A stretch of DNA of 6,820 nucleotides from Planctomycetes bacterium UBA1146. GTDB taxonomy: Bacteria; Planctomycetota; UBA8108; UBA1146. Each line of letters begins with the position of its first letter. Within the stretch, counting starts at the first letter, position 1. The notes beneath the pieces were generated by a model. The model made no database searches, had not been told where the DNA came from, and saw only the letters and a program-made list of their open reading frames with translations. Positions 1 to 6,560 of this stretch are shown here, one piece after another. The position numbers and the translations under genes were made by a program. Where the stretch lies: contig DCAA01000044.1 in the NCBI GenBank assembly GCA_002311345.1, positions 20,071 through 26,890 on the forward strand. Direction: 5' to 3'.

Positions 1-806
1 AGGTAACGCTCGCCGTTCTTGTTGAGCAGGACGCCGCCCTCGCCGCGCGATGCCTCGGTGATGAGGATGCCGGTGCCGGGCAGGCCGGTCGGGTGATACT
101 GGACGAACTCCATGTCCTTGAGCGCCACCCCGGCGCGGTAGGCCAGTGCCATGCCGTCGCCGGTCTTGACCGCCGCGTTGGTGGTGAAAGGGAAGATGCG
201 GCCGGCACCGCCGGTCGTCATGATCACTCCCTTGCCGCCGATCGCTCGCACCTGGCCGGTGCCCAGTTCGACGGCGGCAACCCCCTGACAACGACCGTCT
301 TCGAGCAATAGACGGGTAGCGAACCACTCGTCGTAGCGGGTCACGTTGTCGTACTTGATGGCGGTCTGGAACAACGAGTGCAGCATGTGGAAGCCGGTCT
401 TGTCGGAGGCGTACCAGGTGCGCTCGATCTTCATGCCGCCGAAGGGTCGCACGGCGACGGTGCCGTCCGGGTTGCGGCTCCAGGGGCAACCCCAGTGTTC
501 CAGTTGCAGCAGTTCGCGCGGTGCTTCCTCGACGAAGGTCTCGACTGCATCCTGATCGGCGAGCCAGTCGGCGCCACTGATGGTGTCGTAACAATGGTCG
601 TCGTGGCTGTCGCTGGCCTGGATCACCGCGGCGGCTCCGCCTTCAGCGGAGACGGTATGAGAGCGCATCGGGTAGATCTTGGAGATGACACCGACCGTCA
701 GGTCGGGATTTTCTTCGCCGATGGCGATGGCTGCGCGCAGACCAGCACCGCCTCCTCCAACGATGAGAATGTCATGGCAGAGACAGGCGCTGTGGGCTCG
801 ACTCAT
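1..806 (-). CDS. frdA: Fumarate reductase flavoprotein subunit (FrdA-type), 5' part, truncated by the window edge
   Basis: This is the FAD subunit of a complex II enzyme. It interconverts fumarate and succinate in the membrane-associated FrdABCD or SdhABCD complex. The first 268 residues are visible and the gene runs off the left edge; full-length relatives have about 600. Seen on the minus strand: an FAD dinucleotide-binding glycine motif VGGGGAGLRAA (residues 16-26); MRSHT (47-51), where His50 matches the covalent FAD ligand; WGCPWSRNPDG (105-115); FGGMKIERTW (122-131); TGGAGR (198-203); and the substrate-site block QYHPTG (236-241) followed by TE at 250-251. The order, spacing and wording match E. 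coli FrdA closely. Glu55 sits in AEGG, where SdhA proteins usually have Gln, which favours FrdA over SdhA. The later catalytic Arg lies outside the window. The ATG start at 804-806 is supported by a strong ribosome binding site GGAGGA at 814-819. The gene would be first in its operon, with frdB and the membrane anchors expected to the left. Physiological direction cannot be decided from sequence. Confidence 0.93.
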   Translation of the reverse strand, partial: MSRAHSACLCHDILIVGGGGAGLRAAIAIGEENPDLTVGVISKIYPMRSHTVSAEGGAAAVIQASDSHDDHCYDTISGADWLADQDAVETFVEEAPRELLQLEHWGCPWSRNPDGTVAVRPFGGMKIERTWYASDKTGFHMLHSLFQTAIKYDNVTRYDEWFATRLLLEDGRCQGVAAVELGTGQVRAIGGKGVIMTTGGAGRIFPFTTNAAVKTGDGMALAYRAGVALKDMEFVQYHPTGLPGTGILITEASRGEGGVLLNKNGERY

Positions 807-933
807 CGCGAATTCCTCCAAATGAAGTCGCACAAGAGGAGGGGAACTCTAACCCAACCGATTCTGGATATCACCCGATCCGGGGCAACGGGTTTCCAGG
901 AAGTTCTTCCCTCTGCACCATTTCCCCTCAAGG
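807..933. promoter_or_regulatory. Divergent intergenic region between frdA and glnE, with a TTCC/GGAA palindrome
   Basis: This 127 bp gap separates divergent starts, so it must hold promoters for both genes unless glnE is transcribed from elsewhere. The only clear signal for the minus-strand gene is its ribosome binding site at 814-820. A weak sigma-70-like pair for that gene can be drawn on the minus strand (TTGCCC, 16 bases, CAGAAT, roughly 862-889), but neither box is a good match. Near glnE lies a cluster of TTCC/GGAA half-sites: TTCCAGGAA at 894-902 overlapping GGAAG-TT-CTTCC at 899-910, plus another TTCC at 922-925. This could be an operator; no known regulator is recognised. I saw no sigma-54 type -24/-12 element and no convincing plus-strand promoter. 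Confidence 0.45.
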
Positions 934-3900
934 ATGACGCTGGCGCTAGCAGCGGGGGGTAGGGCATTGATAGGAAAGACTCCAGATCTCGATCCTGGCT
1001 CGTTTCTGCCCCCTCCTCGCGACTCAGAGGTTCTGCAGCGAGATCAACTCGAGGAGATCGGGGTCGCTTCCATCGATCGGGCGCTGTGGAACCTGCGAAG
1101 TGTTCTGAAAGCGATCGGTCCCGAGCAGGAAACACGGATCCTTGTCGCTCTACAGGCGGCTTCAGATCCGGATGTCGCCCTCGGAGGACTGGAGCGCTTG
1201 CTGTGTGGGTCGCTCGGTTTCCCCCCGGCGCTGCTCGAACCGGATCGAATCGAACGATTGATCCAGTTGCTCGGTGCCGGTGATCCGATGGTGGATCTGG
1301 CCACAGGAAATCTACTGGAGGTCACTACCGCCGGATTTTCCGGACCGCAATGGGAACAGCCTCAGGCTCCGATCATCGGTGGAGCCGACGAAACGGCCAG
1401 GGCCCGGGCGTTGACCCGATGGCATCGACGTGAACTGCTTCGCATCGTCTGTTGTGAACTGTCGGGTACTCTCGATGTGGAGCAGACCGGAATCGCACTC
1501 AGTGATCTGGCCGATCTGACCGTCCGCAGTGCTCTCGATGTGCTCGGGGGTTCCGAGTTGCCGATGGCCATCGTCGCCCTGGGCAAGTGGGGTGGACGGG
1601 AACTGAACTTCTCCAGCGATATCGATCTCTACTTCATTCGCGAGGATGACACTGCCGTCGGTCCTTGTGAAACGGTGGCTCGCGGGATTTTGCGTCTGCT
1701 GTCGGGATACGCCGGATCCACCCCGATTTACCGCACCGATCTGCGTCTGCGCCCGGGTGGGACCACCGGCCCACTGGTGCCAACGTTGAGTCAGGCTCTC
1801 AACGAGTTCCGCACAGTCGCCGGAACCTGGGAACGCATCGTTCACATCCGCAGCCGACCCGTACACGACAAGACCCGCAACCTTCCCGGTCTACTCGCCG
1901 AAGTGGAGCAATTCGTTTTCGAACGTCCCTTCGATCTGGAGGAGATCCGTCGCCTCCAGGGCTGGAAAGAGGTGATCGAGAGCAGTCCGGCCGGTCAGGA
2001 TGTCAGGGAACTGAAGGTGGGTTGGGGCGGAATCCGGGATGTGGAATACCTGGTGCAGTTCCTGCAGTTACTCCATGGCCAGGTCCACGTTTCGATCCGC
2101 GGCGGCAACATCTATCACGCCCTGCGAAGACTCGATGCCATCGGCGCACTCACAGCATCGGAGGCGGCCAGGGTGCTCGATGGCTATCGTTTCCTCAGAA
2201 GCGTGGAGCACCATCGAATGCTCCAGCACCAGCGCCAGTCCTTCAGCCTGCCCGATGATCCGGCCCAGTTTCGAGCGCTAGCACGATCCCTCGGATTCGA
2301 CGACAGCGAAGGTTTGCAGGAAGCGCTCGATAAGAAAAGGCAGCGAATCCGCACCATCCTGGAGAGTCTGTTTCATGACCTGTTCCGTGAATACGGCGAT
2401 GAGCAGGCCGGTGAAGTCCACGTCATTCTCGCCTTCGAGCCGGAACCAGAGGTCATCGATCGCGTCTTCGGTAAGTATTCCTTCCGCGATCCTCGCAAGG
2501 CCTACCGCTTGCTCAGGCGACTGGCGTTTCCCCGTCAGCCAGCGCTGCGATCGCCTCGTGCCCGACATTACCTCGCAGCCCTGTTCCCGGTGTTGCTGGA
2601 GGCGATCCGTTCCAGTCCCGATCCGGATCAAGCGGCGTTGATGTTCGTCGACTGTGTCGAGACCCTCGGTGCTCCGGCGATCTTCTACCAGCAACTCACC
2701 GAGCGTCCCGAGACGTGTCAGATCTTCGTCGATCTGTTCGGAAGGAGCCGCTATCTCTCCGAGTTGCTGCTCAATCATCCAGGAGTTCTCGACGAGATCG
2801 TTGATCGGGTACGCACCGTCAGGAGAGCCACCGAACAGTCGTTGCTCGAGGAGTTGCGCTCGTCGGTTGCAGGAATCGATGAAGAAACCGAGTTTCTGCG
2901 CAGGATCCACGAGTTTCGTGCCCTCCACTTCGTCCACATAGGGATCCTCGATCTGAGCGGTCGTTTACCACTGGAACGAGTTCTTCTGAGTCTCTCTGCT
3001 GTTGCGCGGACGGTGTTGAGAGTGATCGACGAGAGGGTGTTCGAGAGGACCGAAGCACAGTTCGGGAAACTCGTCACAGCGAAGGGGCAGTTGCCGTCTC
3101 GACATTGCTTGCTGGCCCTGGGGCGTCTCGGTAGCGATGAGATGGGGTATTCCAGTGATCTCGACATGATCCTCGTCCATGACGGGTTCGGTGCCACCGA
3201 AGACGGACATGACGCGAGGGATTTCTGGAGTGAACACCTCAAACATTTGACCGAGATGCTCACTCATTCAGGCACGGGAGGTCCGCTCTACAGTGTCGAT
3301 CTACGCTTGCGGCCCGACGGTGCCGGTGGAACTCTCGTCACACGCTTCGACGAGTTCAAGGAGTACCTCCTCGGGGATCGTTCGCAACTGTGGGAGCATC
3401 AGGCATTGATTCGTTTGAGTCCTGCTTCCGGAGACGAAGCACTCGGTCAGGAAGTACTCGATTGGGTGCGCCAGAATCTGGGCCGTGGGGTCGAATCTTC
3501 GCAAGCTCTGACAGAGTTGCGTCAGATGCACGAGCGACGTCGAGAGGCTGGACGTGGCGATGGAATCGATTTTCGTACCGGACCAGGAGGATTGCTCGAC
3601 ATCGAGTTCCTGGTCCAGAGCCAGATATTCCTGCACCAGGGTGAGCAGCCAGGGATTTTCCTGGCGCGCACCATTCAGGCCATCGAAGCGCTGGAGAGGC
3701 ATTCTTTGCTCGATAGCAGTGATTCGATCGCATTACGCAACGCCTACCAATTTCTGCGTATGTTGGAGAATCGTCTATCGATGATGCATCGCTCCAGTGT
3801 GAAGACGGTTTCCGAGGAAGATGAGAGTTTGCATGATCTGGCACTGAGAATCGGTTTCGAGGGGTCGATGGCCGGTACGCCGGAAGAACGGCTCCGCGTC

Positions 3901-3963
3901 GAGATCGATCATCACACCTCTCTGGTCAGAGATATCTTCCGGTCGCATCACCCTTGCGACTAG
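934..3963 (+). CDS. glnE: Bifunctional [glutamine synthetase] adenylyltransferase / adenylyl-L-tyrosine phosphorylase
   Basis: This cytoplasmic enzyme attaches AMP to, and removes it from, a tyrosine of glutamine synthetase, switching it off and on in response to nitrogen status; in many bacteria PII protein controls it. The protein has 1009 residues (E. coli GlnE about 945) and the family's two-halves layout. The N-terminal adenylyl-removing half has GKWGGRELNFSSDIDL (217-232) with metal-binding Asp229 and Asp231, DLRLRPGG (269-276), and the helical block GWGGIRDVEYLVQ (363-375). The C-terminal adenylyltransferase half repeats this with LGRLGSDEMGYSSDLD (729-744; Asp742, Asp744), DLRLRPDG (789-796), and GPGGLLDIEFLVQ (883-895). 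Both active centres look intact. The usual GKLGG is GKWGG in the first half. The start is uncertain. ATG at 934 has almost no ribosome binding site. TTG at 967 lies behind a G-run at 954-959 and would remove 11 residues. An in-frame stop at 850-852 rules out anything further upstream. No glnA or glnB lies in the window. The stop codon overlaps the convergent hydrolase stop. Confidence 0.96.
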   Translation: MTLALAAGGRALIGKTPDLDPGSFLPPPRDSEVLQRDQLEEIGVASIDRALWNLRSVLKAIGPEQETRILVALQAASDPDVALGGLERLLCGSLGFPPALLEPDRIERLIQLLGAGDPMVDLATGNLLEVTTAGFSGPQWEQPQAPIIGGADETARARALTRWHRRELLRIVCCELSGTLDVEQTGIALSDLADLTVRSALDVLGGSELPMAIVALGKWGGRELNFSSDIDLYFIREDDTAVGPCETVARGILRLLSGYAGSTPIYRTDLRLRPGGTTGPLVPTLSQALNEFRTVAGTWERIVHIRSRPVHDKTRNLPGLLAEVEQFVFERPFDLEEIRRLQGWKEVIESSPAGQDVRELKVGWGGIRDVEYLVQFLQLLHGQVHVSIRGGNIYHALRRLDAIGALTASEAARVLDGYRFLRSVEHHRMLQHQRQSFSLPDDPAQFRALARSLGFDDSEGLQEALDKKRQRIRTILESLFHDLFREYGDEQAGEVHVILAFEPEPEVIDRVFGKYSFRDPRKAYRLLRRLAFPRQPALRSPRARHYLAALFPVLLEAIRSSPDPDQAALMFVDCVETLGAPAIFYQQLTERPETCQIFVDLFGRSRYLSELLLNHPGVLDEIVDRVRTVRRATEQSLLEELRSSVAGIDEETEFLRRIHEFRALHFVHIGILDLSGRLPLERVLLSLSAVARTVLRVIDERVFERTEAQFGKLVTAKGQLPSRHCLLALGRLGSDEMGYSSDLDMILVHDGFGATEDGHDARDFWSEHLKHLTEMLTHSGTGGPLYSVDLRLRPDGAGGTLVTRFDEFKEYLLGDRSQLWEHQALIRLSPASGDEALGQEVLDWVRQNLGRGVESSQALTELRQMHERRREAGRGDGIDFRTGPGGLLDIEFLVQSQIFLHQGEQPGIFLARTIQAIEALERHSLLDSSDSIALRNAYQFLRMLENRLSMMHRSSVKTVSEEDESLHDLALRIGFEGSMAGTPEERLRVEIDHHTSLVRDIFRSHHPCD
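3960..3963. other. CTAG palindrome supplying the stop codon of both convergent genes
   Basis: The tetranucleotide CTAG reads TAG on both strands. The plus-strand glnE stop is 3961-3963 and the minus-strand hydrolase stop is the complement of 3960-3962. The two coding regions therefore overlap by four bases with no intergenic DNA. Any transcription terminator for either gene must lie inside the other's coding sequence. The nearest inverted repeat I can see is TCTCTG-GT-CAGAGA at 3919-3932, inside glnE, about 30 bases past the hydrolase stop. It has no following T-run, so it is not a canonical intrinsic terminator. Confidence 0.9.
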
Positions 3964-5021
3964 CCGTTGCCGCGCATCCACTGATGTACCCGTGTGATGA
4001 TGGCGTTTCCGCACGAAGACCTGACCAGATCATGAACACGCATCTGCTCATGGACGTCGAGTCGATGAGGTCTGAGTGGATCGAGGGATTCACGCAATGA
4101 TGCCGTGACAATGCGGGTACCAGCGGTGCTGACGATGGGATCGTAACCGGGACCAAAGGTGAAGACCGGAGTCCGCAGGTTTCGTGCCCTGGCTCGAGAG
4201 GAAGCCATCCATGACAGCAGTCTCGCTGCGAAACACAGCGGGATCCGATGACGGTGATAGGGGTCAACAGCGTGGAGAAACGTTTCGGAGGGGAGGTCGC
4301 TGACGTGGTTCGATGCCCAGCGCGCATCTTCTTCGAGCCTGAGCAGGCGCAATCCCAGCCGTTGTAGTGCAGCCAGGGGTTTCAATGGTGTGATCGATGA
4401 CAACCACATCGCCTGGGTCGTGATCAAGCGCAGCAACAGTGCATCTTCATTAGGCGGTGGGGCGAAAGCCGGCGAGGAGAGGATCAGTCCGGTGGGCGCA
4501 GAGGTGAAATCGCGATCGATGCGGCAAGCGGCATGCAAGGAAGCGAGCCCTCCCATGCTATGGCCCCAGATGAAATGTGGCCGATTTGCATCATTCCCAT
4601 CGATGCAACTCCAGGCCGTCAGTTGTTCGACCGTCTCGATGATCTCATCGAAGGAGGTCCGGTAGAGAGCCCCGAGTTGCTGATGGTTGTCTTGCTCCGC
4701 TTCTCTCCTGAGGTCGTCGGGAAGAGCCTCGAGGCGGTCGATGACCTCGGTGGCATCCGCTGAGTGGAGATAGGCCTCGATGACTGCGTGATGGAACTCC
4801 CCGCCGCAACCGCCATGGCCCGGAAGATCAGGGACCCGGCAGTTGTAACCGAGTGAGGCCAACTGGCGAGCCAGTGGCATCATTCTACCGGAATGCTCTC
4901 CGAGCCCGTGAACGAGTATCACCTCGGAATGCGCAGTTGCTGAGACCGGAGTGACTCTCCAGTGGTCGACCGGGAATTCGCGACGCTCCAGCAGTGCTTC
5001 CGGGGGTGTCAGGGGTGTCAT
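3960..5021 (-). CDS. Alpha/beta hydrolase, lysophospholipase / monoacylglycerol lipase-like (Hydrolase_4 type)
   Basis: This is a predicted serine hydrolase of 353 residues, probably an esterase or lipase; its substrate is unknown. Visible family signs are the strand-loop VILVHGLGEHSGR (34-46), which forms the oxyanion-hole region; DLPGHG (65-70); the nucleophile elbow GHSMGG (153-158) with Ser155; the acid motif GYDPIV (292-297) with Asp294; and RVHDLV (328-333) with His330. The triad therefore looks complete. HGLGEHSGR and GHSMGG are typical of lysophospholipase/monoglyceride-lipase relatives. An unusual stretch lies between DLPGHG and the usual FDEIIETVEQL helix (124-134). It is about 50 residues, charged and helix-like (about 75-123), and roughly 40 longer than I expect for the family. 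No signal peptide or membrane segment is evident, so it is probably cytoplasmic. The ATG start has AGGAG at 5030-5034, 8 bases upstream. It lies 26 bases after the DUF1501 gene on the same strand, which suggests cotranscription. Its stop is shared with convergent glnE. Confidence 0.88.
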   Translation of the reverse strand: MTPLTPPEALLERREFPVDHWRVTPVSATAHSEVILVHGLGEHSGRMMPLARQLASLGYNCRVPDLPGHGGCGGEFHHAVIEAYLHSADATEVIDRLEALPDDLRREAEQDNHQQLGALYRTSFDEIIETVEQLTAWSCIDGNDANRPHFIWGHSMGGLASLHAACRIDRDFTSAPTGLILSSPAFAPPPNEDALLLRLITTQAMWLSSITPLKPLAALQRLGLRLLRLEEDARWASNHVSDLPSETFLHAVDPYHRHRIPLCFAARLLSWMASSRARARNLRTPVFTFGPGYDPIVSTAGTRIVTASLRESLDPLRPHRLDVHEQMRVHDLVRSSCGNAIITRVHQWMRGNG

Positions 5022-5047
5022 CTTCTTCTCTCCTGCAGGCGGGTCAT

Positions 5048-6499
5048 TCAGGTGAGAAGATCATGAATCACGTTGCCATGCACATCGGTGAGTCGGAAGT
5101 CCCTGCCCTGATAGCGATGAATCAGCTGTTCATGATCGACGCCGAGCAGGTGCAATATGGTGGCATTGAGATCATGGACGTGCACGGGATCCTTGGTGAT
5201 GTTGTAGGAAAAGTCATCGGTTTCGCCGTGGACATGGCCCTGCTTGATTCCCCCGCCGGCAAGGAAGATGGTGAAGCAACGCGGGTGGTGATCACGGCCA
5301 TAGTCCTCCTTGGTGAGCGCTCCCTGGCAATAGATGGTCCTGCCAAACTCACCCCCCCAGATCACCAGGGTATCGTCGAGCAAACCTCGCATCTCCAGGT
5401 CCTTGATCAATCCAGCAGTCGGTTGGTCGACATCGGAGCACTGGCGACGGATCGTCGCTGGCAGTGCGCCGTGCTGGTCCCAGCCACGGTGATAGATCTG
5501 GATGAATCGAACGTCGCGCTCCGCCATTCTTCTGGCCAGCAGACAACAAGAGGCATAGGTACCCGACGTGTCGACCTCGGGACCGTAGAGATCCTTGACA
5601 TGTTGTGGCTCGTCAGAGGTGTCGACCAGTTCGGGTACCGAGGTCTGCATGCGGTAGGCCATCTCGTACTGGGCAATGCGAGCACTCGTTTCTGGATCCC
5701 CGATCTTGTCCGCGGTACTGCGGTTGAGATGCGCCAGCCGATCGAGCATCGATCTGCGTGTGGTTCTCTCGACTCCGGGCGGATCGGAGAGATACAACAC
5801 CGGATCTCCCACCGAACGGAGTGTGACCCCCTGGTATTCCGACGGCAGCATTCCCGCTCCCCATAGCCGCTCGAACAACGCCTGGGCTTCTTTTCGGCCG
5901 GTCCAGGTCGCCTGCATCACCATGAACGAGGGAAGACTGGCGTTGAGCGATCCGAGGCCGTAGCTGAGCCATGAACCGAGACTGGGTCGTCCCGGTTGCT
6001 GGCTGCCGGTCTGGATGAAGGTCATCGCCGGATCGTGATTGATCGCTTCTGTCCAGACCGTGTGAATGAACGCCAGGTCGTCCGCCATCGAGCCGGTCCT
6101 CGGCAGCAATTCGCTGACTCGCTTCCCGCAATCTCCATGCTGGCCAAACGCGAACATCGAGGGAGCGATCGGGAATCGTGACTGCGACGCGGTCATCGTC
6201 GTCAGCCGTTGCCCCTTGCGGACGGACTCGGGGAGGTCGCGGTTGAACCACTTGGCCATCGTGGGCTTGTAGTCGTAGGTGTCCAGCTGCGAGGGAGCTC
6301 CTGCCATGAACAGCCAGATGACTCGTTTGGCGCGGTGTGGGAAGTGGCCGCCGTCTAGCGCCCCGCCACCGACTTCACCCGCAGCCTCTCGCCCCATCAG
6401 CGAAGCCAATGCCGCAACACCAAGCCCCCGGGCACCGTTGCCGAAGAACTGTCGCCGTGTTTCCAGCGAGATCCACTCGTTGATGGGATTGGGGGTCAT
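5048..6499 (-). CDS. DUF1501 family protein with Tat signal (alkaline-phosphatase/sulfatase-like fold)
   Basis: The 483-residue protein belongs to DUF1501 (PF07394), a family especially abundant in Planctomycetota. Its biochemical role is unproven. The fold is thought to be related to sulfatases and alkaline phosphatases, so phospho- or sulfo-ester chemistry is a reasonable guess only. The N-terminus carries a twin-arginine signal, TRRQFFG (14-20), followed by a short hydrophobic stretch (25-35), so export through Tat is likely. Family landmarks in order: FMAGAPSQLDTYDYKP (64-79; most relatives have GGPS rather than GAPS), FGQHGDCGKRVSELLP (118-133), INHDPA (153-158), GRPSLGSWLSYGLGS (170-184), GWDQHG (339-344), IWGGEFGRT (380-388), GRDHHP (401-406), HVHGETDDF (422-430) and HDLNATILHLLG (442-453). 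The conserved Asp/His residues that would bind metal seem intact. The length is normal. The start has only a weak ribosome binding site (GAAGAA), but the next Met is at residue 35, past the twin-arginine signal. It follows a DUF1553-like gene by 59 bases and precedes the hydrolase by 26, consistent with an operon. Confidence 0.95.
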   Translation of the reverse strand: MTPNPINEWISLETRRQFFGNGARGLGVAALASLMGREAAGEVGGGALDGGHFPHRAKRVIWLFMAGAPSQLDTYDYKPTMAKWFNRDLPESVRKGQRLTTMTASQSRFPIAPSMFAFGQHGDCGKRVSELLPRTGSMADDLAFIHTVWTEAINHDPAMTFIQTGSQQPGRPSLGSWLSYGLGSLNASLPSFMVMQATWTGRKEAQALFERLWGAGMLPSEYQGVTLRSVGDPVLYLSDPPGVERTTRRSMLDRLAHLNRSTADKIGDPETSARIAQYEMAYRMQTSVPELVDTSDEPQHVKDLYGPEVDTSGTYASCCLLARRMAERDVRFIQIYHRGWDQHGALPATIRRQCSDVDQPTAGLIKDLEMRGLLDDTLVIWGGEFGRTIYCQGALTKEDYGRDHHPRCFTIFLAGGGIKQGHVHGETDDFSYNITKDPVHVHDLNATILHLLGVDHEQLIHRYQGRDFRLTDVHGNVIHDLLT

Positions 6500-6545
6500 G
6501 GCGTGTTCTTCAGAATACCGGGAAGACTTGTGACACCCGAAGGCC

Positions 6546-6560
6546 AGGCCCGACGGGCCT
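6546..6560 (-). repeat. Short GC-rich inverted repeat at the DUF1553-like / DUF1501 junction
   Basis: AGGCCCG-A-CGGGCCT is a perfect inverted repeat with 7-base arms around one central base; as RNA it would fold as a 6 bp stem with a 3-base loop. It overlaps the TAG stop (6559-6561) of the upstream gene and falls in the 59-base gap before DUF1501. No T-run follows on the minus strand, so it is a poor intrinsic terminator. It could be an RNA-stability or processing hairpin that sets the relative expression of the two genes, or it could have no function. Confidence 0.5.

Noticed and set aside
378..962. A 194-codon plus-strand reading frame opposite frdA and the intergenic region
   Set aside because: It mirrors the clearly recognisable FAD protein, has no recognisable motif, and runs across the divergent region into glnE.
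2278..2937. A 219-codon minus-strand reading frame inside glnE
   Set aside because: It lies wholly within the conserved glnE gene and its translation shows no family motif; it is a shadow frame.
1560..3620. Two similar halves in glnE, which might suggest a recent tandem duplication or gene fusion
   Set aside because: All GlnE proteins have two nucleotidyltransferase-like halves with the same motifs. The halves here are as divergent as expected for the family.
3919..3932. Inverted repeat TCTCTG-GT-CAGAGA as an intrinsic terminator for the hydrolase gene
   Set aside because: The stem is short, the loop is only two bases and no T-run follows on either strand. It is also fixed by glnE codons, so I mention it only as the nearest candidate.
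4994..5866. A 290-codon plus-strand reading frame opposite the DUF1501 gene
   Set aside because: The opposite strand encodes a full-length DUF1501 protein with many family motifs. The plus-strand frame resembles nothing I know and overlaps it throughout. Long antisense frames are expected in GC-rich DNA.
5613..6251. A 212-codon minus-strand reading frame overlapping DUF1501 in another frame
   Set aside because: It is the same strand read out of frame. The translation is low in complexity, rich in Arg, Ser and Pro, and without motifs. The main frame holds all DUF1501 landmarks.
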